Origin: Blasia pusilla
Lineage: Eukaryota; Marchantiophyta; Marchantiopsida; Blasiales
Assembly: GCA_050084515.1 (NCBI GenBank)
Contig: CM114271.1
Location: forward strand, 33,108,001-33,172,000
DNA: 64,000 nt
Reading direction: 5' to 3'
Below, piece after piece: positions 57,381 through 64,000 of this stretch; the first letter of the stretch is position 1, and the number at the start of each line of letters is the position of its first letter. The position numbers and the translations under genes are program-made. The notes under the pieces are model-generated. The model did no database searches, had not been told where the DNA came from, and worked only from the letters and a program-made list of their open reading frames with translations.

Positions 57381-59399
57381 CCCTTTTTATGTTTCATTGA
57401 GGGCTATTTATCGCCATTTATTTCATCTAATGTGGCCGAAAGAGTTTGCTCAAGGCATTTACATGCTTGTGGCATTTGGGTAGTGATAGATGCCAAGGGT
57501 ATCTAGGTATGGTACGGCAGTGAGCCTAGACGAGGGATGCGACATTAGGGCGTCTCATACTAGGGTCCGTTAGGGTCGCTATGTCCGATGGCGGTTTGGC
57601 TGTTAAAGAAGGATGGGGGACTTTTACGTCTCGGGGATGTTCATTTTGTTAGATGATGTAAGTCTTAGTTACGGGTGTTTTTGTTATGCGACGTCGTGGG
57701 TCGCATGTAGCGGGCGTCTCAGAATTCGCAAAGCATCTCATCCGTTTCAAGTGATCTGTACCATGCAACCTCCACACTCGAATTGAATGGAGACAGGGTC
57801 GTGAAAGACACAACCTGAATTGATTTCTCAAGTGAGTTTTCGTAGCATCGTGTTGGGGCCAGACAACATCTTGTTAGGGGCTGCACAACACGTCCACCTG
57901 AAAACAGACGGGATTCAGAAATGTCATGGCTTCTTCGGACGACCCATGTAGGCACGAGACGTTAGGGGTGCGCATCCACCTCCGATGGTACCCCGTTCTA
58001 GAGGATGGACTTAAGACGTAAAAAAGAATTACGGAACTGGACGTCCGGCCTTATGGCCATAGTATGAGATGCCTTATTATGTTATCACACCTCATTTACC
58101 TCGAGAGACTTTTTTAGTCGCAAAACGAATTGAACACAACACGGCGGAGAAGATCGTAATAGCCTTGAGCTATATTAGGAAGGTGTTGCGAGGAATGAAC
58201 ACACCATAGGTACAACAACATGCACCCATAAAGCGGAGTACAACACCTAGGGTATAGGATGGTGATCGTGAGCCCATGCAACCGAGACGTATGCCATCAT
58301 TTGCAAGTCAACAATAGCCATGAGTGATTTGTTGGCCATGTAGTGGGGCGCATCACCATAAGGATTGTACCCTTCAAGGGAGTGGAAGTTTGTTGCCAAA
58401 CATCATGTGCATGGAATATGCGGACCTTTATCCATGGTGTTCCATTGTGACCATTATCAACATTATGGCCATACTTGTGAGAGGTATTTTGCATTGCGTC
58501 ACAAGTTATGCTTAGATAGAGTGCATAAGAGATTACTAGAGCAAACTCATTCCTTTAGTTAAGGAATGGAGGAGGCATTTCGACATGCTTTTATGAGTAT
58601 CTCTTACTCTTAGTGCCCTCATAATGTAGGGATAGTTAGTTTGTATTTAAGAAGACTTAATTGTCTTTTGTGAAATTTAGGAGGTATGAGGAGTTCCTGA
58701 CTAGTGAAGTTGTGCATGATGTGTAGAAAAGATTAAAAAAAAACTCGAGAGGAGATCTTCACCAATCAAGATGTCTTAGCATCCATGGTGAGTTCCTGAA
58801 ACTCTACTACTCATGTAACTATTATCTTCAATAGAGATTCTAATATAATTTCACTTTTCATGTTTGGTATAGCATAATATGCCACATCTTGGCGAACCCA
58901 AGATGGAGGACGAGCAATGATGGGTATGTATATTGACGTTCATCAACTTAGATCTGTATACCTCATCAGACCAACTTGCTGGAGAAGAGGACCATTTAGA
59001 TGATGGCTCCTATATCAAGGGTGAGTAAGGAAAAGGATATTTGCCTTACAAAGAGTATAGACACTGTAAGGCAGAGTAGGAGGTCCTCGCTAGATAGTGC
59101 ACCCATTGAATGCATTGGGCCTATCCATAGTGTGAGCCCATTGCAACTAGACTGTGAGTACAAAAAAGCGGAACTTTTGAGCCACACTGGAGTCGCAAAC
59201 TACGAGTGTGATTCTCAATTGTGTGAGTCCATTGCAAGTGCAACACTCGCAAATATAGTGGCATTAGGGTACGGATTCTTGGACTTGCAAATTCATGGCA
59301 AATGTAGTAGTAAGATGGAAAGAGTGAAGGGTGCCATGTACGCACGATGGCGCTGTCTTGCTGTTGGGTTCAGAGCATAGTTGGCTTTGAGTCTCCCTC
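57381..59399. other. Intergenic, possible gag-like knuckle fragment
   Basis: No gene recognised. A plus-strand stretch at about 58460-58520 reads HCDHYQHYGHTCERYF, similar to a damaged retrotransposon zinc knuckle. Segment 59160-59310 is rich in CTCGCAA/TTGCAA words like repeat copies A-C but does not align clearly. Confidence 0.3.
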
Positions 59400-59720
59400 C
59401 TTATACTTCCTGTGGATTCCCCCATCTCCTTTCATTGAGGTCTTGTTTTTCTTGAATGGGTGAAGAAGATCGATTTCGCTCAACCATGCCCAAGTGACTT
59501 AATGTAGGGATGGTAGTAGTAGGAGGTATAGAATAAGTGTTATACATTCGAAAAAAAAGAATGTTCACTTCTTTTGATCCTATTTGGAGCAAAATCTTGA
59601 TCATAAGGTATATAAGAAGTCTTAGGCATGAATATAAATGGAAAAAGGTTAAAGGGGAAGAGGAAGGAGATGATGATGGATGAAGATGCATAGGAAAGGA
59701 GGATGAGTGGGCTTTTTTCA
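59400..59720 (-). mobile_element. R2-like element, diverged N-terminal fragment
   Basis: This segment aligns with 44880-45180 of copy 2: GAAGATCGATTTCGCTCAACCATGCCCAAG matches GGAGATCAATTTGGCTTAACCAAGTCCAAG, and CTTTTGATCCTATTTGGAGCAAAATCTTG matches CTTTTGATCCCATTAGGAGCAAACTCCTT. It covers the zinc-finger region, whose cysteines are no longer readable. Divergence is much greater than between copies 1 and 2. Confidence 0.55.
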
Positions 59721-60479
59721 TGAGGAGAATGAAATTTAAAATAAATGAAACCTATGATAGAATGAATGATAACGCGATGTCTTTACGTCCCCTACAAGTT
59801 CTCACTATATTTTTCCTTGGCCATCTAGAGTATCCACGTGTCTTCTACACCCATGTATTAATTCTTTTCTTCCCCCCTTTACCCGTCTCAAAGGTCGCAT
59901 ACTGGTTTTCACATTATGAGATAGAGAATATTTTGTAAATGAAATATTAAAAAAATCATCCTAAACATATTGTTTACAATTTTGAAAATGTTGATGTGAA
60001 ATATTTTTTTCGGGGTAAAATATAAAATTAAGTAGAAATATTGTCTACGACGTCAATGATCGGGGAGATCCAGGGTTACGAGTAATGCTATCCGGTTAAA
60101 TTTGAGAATTTCCGATTGATTTTAAAGTTGGCTACGGAAAACCGGTTGAATTCGAGCAAGTCCTTTGTATTTTGTATCTCAAAACCGGTTCAAAAACTGG
60201 ATTTACCGTTTCCGATTAGACGTTCTGGCAATGTACCGCGCCGCAAAAAAACTCCCCGAACCCTAATAGACGTTGATAGTGTTAATAGGACACCATTACA
60301 CCACATATTCACTTTCACTCATCTATCCAACATTTCGCCATTGTTTGTCCATAGGATAAATCATGTCGCTTACATGTTTATTGGATTTTTCTTCCCGCCC
60401 AGTATTTATGTATTTAAATTTTGCTTAAATTTTATTCCACTATCACATGGGCCCATACAGTGCATAACAAATTAATAAT
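59721..60479. other. Intergenic, with Helitron-like end and dispersed repeat
   Basis: TACCCGTCTCAAAGGTCGCATACTGGT at about 59879-59905 resembles the Helitron-like ends at 53779 and 53943. Segment 60068-60140 is the partner of the inverted copy at 9465-9537. No gene recognised. Confidence 0.4.
60068..60140 (+). repeat. Dispersed repeat, partner of 9465-9537
   Basis: GGGTTACGAGTAATGCTATC... through TTGAGAATTTCCGATTGATT matches the reverse complement of 9465-9537 with scattered substitutions. Confidence 0.55.
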
Positions 60480-60607
60480 GTCGGGCTCTTGGTTATAGCA
60501 AAGTCAGGAAGGCCATACGCCGTCCATTTTGTCGATGGACATCAACACAGCAGGAGGTTTCCCGTATCCTGTCGTGTCGTATAGCGCGTCCAATTTAGAC
60601 TCCACGT

Positions 60608-60664
60608 TTTGCCAGCTCGCCAGGTCTTGAACGACGGTCTGGAAAGACCTGGCGAGCTGGCAAA
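60608..60664. repeat. Perfect snap-back palindrome, 21-bp arms, 15-base loop
   Basis: Bases 60608-60628 (contain GCCAGCTCGCCAGGTCTT) are exactly reverse-complemented at 60644-60664. The loop is GAACGACGGTCTGGA. The 21-bp arm length matches small-RNA size, but a perfect duplex without bulges is atypical of conserved plant miRNA precursors. Confidence 0.95.
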
Positions 60665-60989
60665 CCAAATAGACCCACGCTGACAGTCGATGCACTGGGT
60701 AAACCAATCGACGGTGGACATAGCTTTCGGGATTTAGCGAGGTTCCACCCAGGGTCCGGGTACTTTTTTTAGAACTTTCCGGTATGTACAAAACGGAACG
60801 GTAAATTTCGAATTTTTCCTCATTCCGGTGAGCTAAATCAGATACAATTACAAAGGAGGACCTCCTTTAGTCCTTATACCGTCGGTTTTTGGCCGGTACT
60901 CAGGAATCGGCAATTTCCAAATTCTCCCGGCTAGGTCAACACGTGACCCCGGTTCGGTTCCACCTGGATCAATCGTCCCTCCCGCCATG

Positions 60990-61020
60990 TGGGCCCGGCT
61001 CTGCTTTCCCGTGTATAAAT
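60990..61020 (+). promoter_or_regulatory. Candidate core promoter: site II element and TATA box
   Basis: TGGGCCC at 60990-60996, the plant TCP-bound site II motif, is followed 17 bases later by TATAAAT at 61014-61020. The spacing suits a Pol II promoter firing rightward around 61045-61055. No long coding frame follows; a 43-codon frame begins at 61256. Confidence 0.35.
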
Positions 61021-61255
61021 ACAGTTAACGCCGCCCCAATTCGTAGGTTCTGTCGTATTTCGGTTCCGGGAAACATCGAGTAAGGTAGAGGCGTTTGAGT
61101 TCAGTCAGAGGTTGATAGCTCCACGTTTACTTCCGTGAAACCCTGTGATCCCTGTCCGAAGAGGCATTCGAATTTCGACCTGCCTGAGGAACTAGACGCA
61201 CTTTGTGCAGACGAAATCGAATCCGGAGAATGTACGATCGTGTATCAGATTAACT

Positions 61256-61387
61256 ATGTCCCTCGCTTCTTACGATTTGACTGAAGTCTACAGAGATTGG
61301 AGGTTCCTATTCTTCAGGAGCGAGGAATTGTCTCGAGCACACGAGACGATTAGTAAATTTGATGTCGATGAGATAGACTTTGATTAG
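61256..61387 (+). CDS. Small ORF, 43 codons, unknown product
   Basis: ATG at 61256 opens MSLASYDLTEVYRDWRFLFF and ends in an acidic tail FDVDEIDFD before TAG. It lies about 240 bases after a TATA-like box. The composition is protein-like but nothing homologous is recognised; it may be an exon of a larger gene, a uORF or chance. Confidence 0.25.
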   Translation: MSLASYDLTEVYRDWRFLFFRSEELSRAHETISKFDVDEIDFD

Positions 61388-64000
61388 AACAGACAACCAA
61401 AAGGTTTCTCCAGGAGTTGTCCCTACGGCGGAGGTTGTAGCGCGCGAAGAGTGGAAGATACTAGGGTGTGTACTTGGAAAGCTTCCCGCCTCATGAAGCT
61501 ACCGGATCAAGATTCAAGTATATAAACAGGTACTGGATCATGTTCATGTACAAGATGCTGCTGGTTCACGCGTTCTCCGCTGACAGAGATTCAGAATCCT
61601 CGCCAAGAAAGGAATCAGGAATGTGGGGAGCGAAGGACGAAAGAACACGGACACCTAGTTGATTGTGCATACCTTCAGAGGTGCGTCGGACGCGCTTGTC
61701 GGCCGGAATGAAGAAACATTGCCGAGACGGCGATCATCGGCATGCGAAGGGCGAAGACGAGAGAGAGCGCAGTGACAGGTTCTCCGAAGAATGACGGATA
61801 CGTTCACAGGAGAAGTCTGATCTTTGGAATCACGTCTGACCCTTGCCCTATTTTTTGGTACATTTCTGACGCCTGTGTTACGAGCATCCCCTTAATGGTA
61901 CGTCTTCCATGCGTACAAGCAGGCGTGGCCGATCTCGTGACGTCCAGATCCAATGTCACCTGCTTCAATTTTCCAAATGGTAGCTGACAAGTACAGAGTG
62001 GAAATTAGATGTCTGCACTTGTAAGTGATTGGAGGTGTTCGTAATGCGTTGAGTTGGAGAGATTACTGTACCCTTCAACATGTCAGTCCAATTTTAGGTT
62101 CAGATTGAAGTCGGCAGATGGATGCGTTCTGTCATGTTTATTTTCAGGTGTTAAGGCTTTCAACTAAAGCAGCTTCTCTTTGCTTTGAGATCTTGCTGCA
62201 GAGAAGACTGGAGCATAGGACCGTCTTTTAAAAGTATGAGAATCATATGCGCCTGACAAAGGGATACAAAATTTGGCCGTTTGCATAGATGAGTCGATTA
62301 CGAGCAAGGCTCTGTGGTTCTCTGCTTGGCTAAGTGAGAGAATCGATCCGTAGGATGGACGTGCGCTTGCCATCTTGTGGGTTGGACTTTCAACTCACAG
62401 TACCAAATTCTCGTTTGAATCTCCAAGTCCGATGTCAAGATCTCCAGCCTGCAAACCAAAGACTTGGCAAATGATTGTTGTTCTACATTCACAAGGTTCC
62501 TTGTGAGACAGTATGTGTGTCCCGTGGCAGGAGCTCTTCACCGATGCTTCATCGAGTGATGCGAATCGTTGCACGCGTTTTGCGTACATCTGAGTAGTGT
62601 GTCAAATTTGAGGGACCAGTTGCCGTGTCCGGCATAGGTTGTTGATTCACTGCCCAGAATCGGGCGAGGATGAATGGAACAACTTTCCTCGAGAACTGTT
62701 CCACGTTCTAGGCAGCCACTTCATACCGGATATCACAAGAATAATATCATGAGGGGGTAGCTATGACTACTCCAAGGCAAGTCTTTTGCTCCCAAGGGCA
62801 ATAAGAAATGGTGGTCGGAGATGAACGAAAGGTGCTAGAGGAGGAACTGTTCAGCGTCTCTGCATAATTTAAGTGGTGATGAAAGTAGTCACACATTGGC
62901 AAAAAGTTGCTTGTGTTTGCAGATTGGCAGACAATTGCTTATGTCTGTACACTGACTAATGCTTCTGTTCGTATCCTAAACGAAAGATCGAGGAAGGTGC
63001 CGAGAAGGGAGTTTCGAGCTAGCAGAGCTTTGATATGTGCTCTATGGAAGAAGAGGGCAGTGGCAATTCGTGTAACGAGACATTGCTGAGATCAAACCAG
63101 GTGACCAGTGTCCCACAATAGTAATCTTGCAGAATCAAGACATGCCTCATGTAACATCAACAGGAGAACCAAAAGACGAATATTCATGGTCATAATGTCA
63201 TGGTTCCCTCACGTTTTATGCATATCCCTGCACAGATTAGGGTTTTACATTCGTCAACACTCGTGAGAAAGTTCCATTCCTTCTGCGGAATTTTTGTTCA
63301 CCTCGAGAATCAAACTGATCTTCGTACCATTTTCGTAGCATTCAATTAACCTCCGAACAGCCAGATCCGTAAAGGTAAGACTTCAGCTTAAGAAAGACGG
63401 GTAGTAGTTGAGCAAGAGAGACTAGGCTAGGCTTCATCAACAAATCCTGAGACCATGCACAACGAAAGTCTTTCCCAGTGGATTGAAGGAGGTGGTGGAA
63501 ACGTATAGTTGAGGCAGTTAATGGTTCTCAAGATTGCAACCATTGGAGTCTTTCCTCTCAGTAGACGCCAGACAGCTTTGATGGGTGGGATAACCGCGTT
63601 GAGGGTGTCATCTTGGTTTCCACAGCAGAGACTTCCGAAATCCAGCGTCAGCTTTGAATTTACACGCTTCTCAAGTCAACGACCTATAAAATCCACCGCA
63701 ATCCGTCCTTTTCCGTCCGGAAAGACACCTCCTCGCCATCCTTGTCTGCAACGTCTCTGATCTTTCTTTCGATGAAAAGAACATTTTCCTAGCATATGTT
63801 TCGTGGATACCCGGTTGAACGGCCTGGAAAGCGGAAAGTTTATAGGTATTACCACCGAGGAAGGGTCTCGTGGACGAGAGCTAGTACACAAAGAAGAGAC
63901 ATGCCATCTGAAGTGTATACTCCTCCATATGAGAAAAAAATATGGAAAGTAGGGAAGGAAGTGCTCCATAGCAAACACACGCAAAGAAGAGAATGCAGCT
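61388..64000. other. Non-coding or unrecognised region to the right edge
   Basis: GC content is similar to that of the genic regions and no transposon motif is evident, but frames stay under 105 codons and show no domain. It could be a long untranslated or non-coding transcript downstream of the 61014 TATA box, or flank of a gene beyond the window. Confidence 0.35.

Overview
The window is nuclear DNA from a land plant, most likely a non-seed plant such as a bryophyte; the lineage guess is weak. The plant assignment rests on three protein families (DUF1685, PADRE/DUF4228, plant-type PXA-PX-Nexin_C), a cytosolic initiator tRNA-Met with eukaryotic hallmarks, GT/AG introns, and plant-style LTR retrotransposons primed by that tRNA. 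Nothing looks bacterial, viral or organellar.

Three protein genes are well supported. At 106-3317 (+) a three-exon gene encodes a 235-residue DUF1685 protein, with a 22-codon uORF whose stop directly abuts the main start. At 39045-39635 (+) a single-exon gene encodes a 196-residue PADRE/DUF4228 protein beginning MGN. At 48722-51919 (-) an uninterrupted 1065-codon frame encodes a membrane-anchored PXA-PX-Nexin_C protein. One RNA gene, cytosolic initiator tRNA-Met (29855-29926, +), is complete with a Pol III terminator. Weak gene candidates lie at 4338-5131 (-), 10213-10350 (+) and 61256-61387 (+).

The rest is mostly transposable-element debris. A Ty3/gypsy family has 1-kb LTRs ending TGTCGCG...CGCGACA. 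It is present as a deletion-derived element (22378-25756), a solo LTR with a perfect 5-bp target duplication (35586-36587), and an older reverse LTR (18284-19295) inserted inside a Ty1/copia reverse transcriptase (17240-20170, -). A family of R2-like non-LTR elements, with an N-terminal zinc finger, RT, CCHC motif and a restriction-like endonuclease signature, has a near full-length copy (41956-46375, -), an internally deleted copy (15026-17230, -), a 3' stub (34642-34735) and a zinc-finger-region fragment (59400-59720). There are also a candidate tRNA-derived SINE (26186-26446), Helitron-like termini (27563-27744, 53943-53972 and others), three diverged copies of an unnamed ~1-kb repeat, and long AG/CT microsatellites.

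The strongest hunting leads are the R2-like family, which I would not expect as a standard component of a land-plant genome; the nested LTR-in-copia insertion; the PBS that exactly complements the 3' end of the tRNA in the same window; and a recurring class of almost perfect short-loop snap-back palindromes (at least six, 13-27 bp arms) scattered through unrelated sequence.
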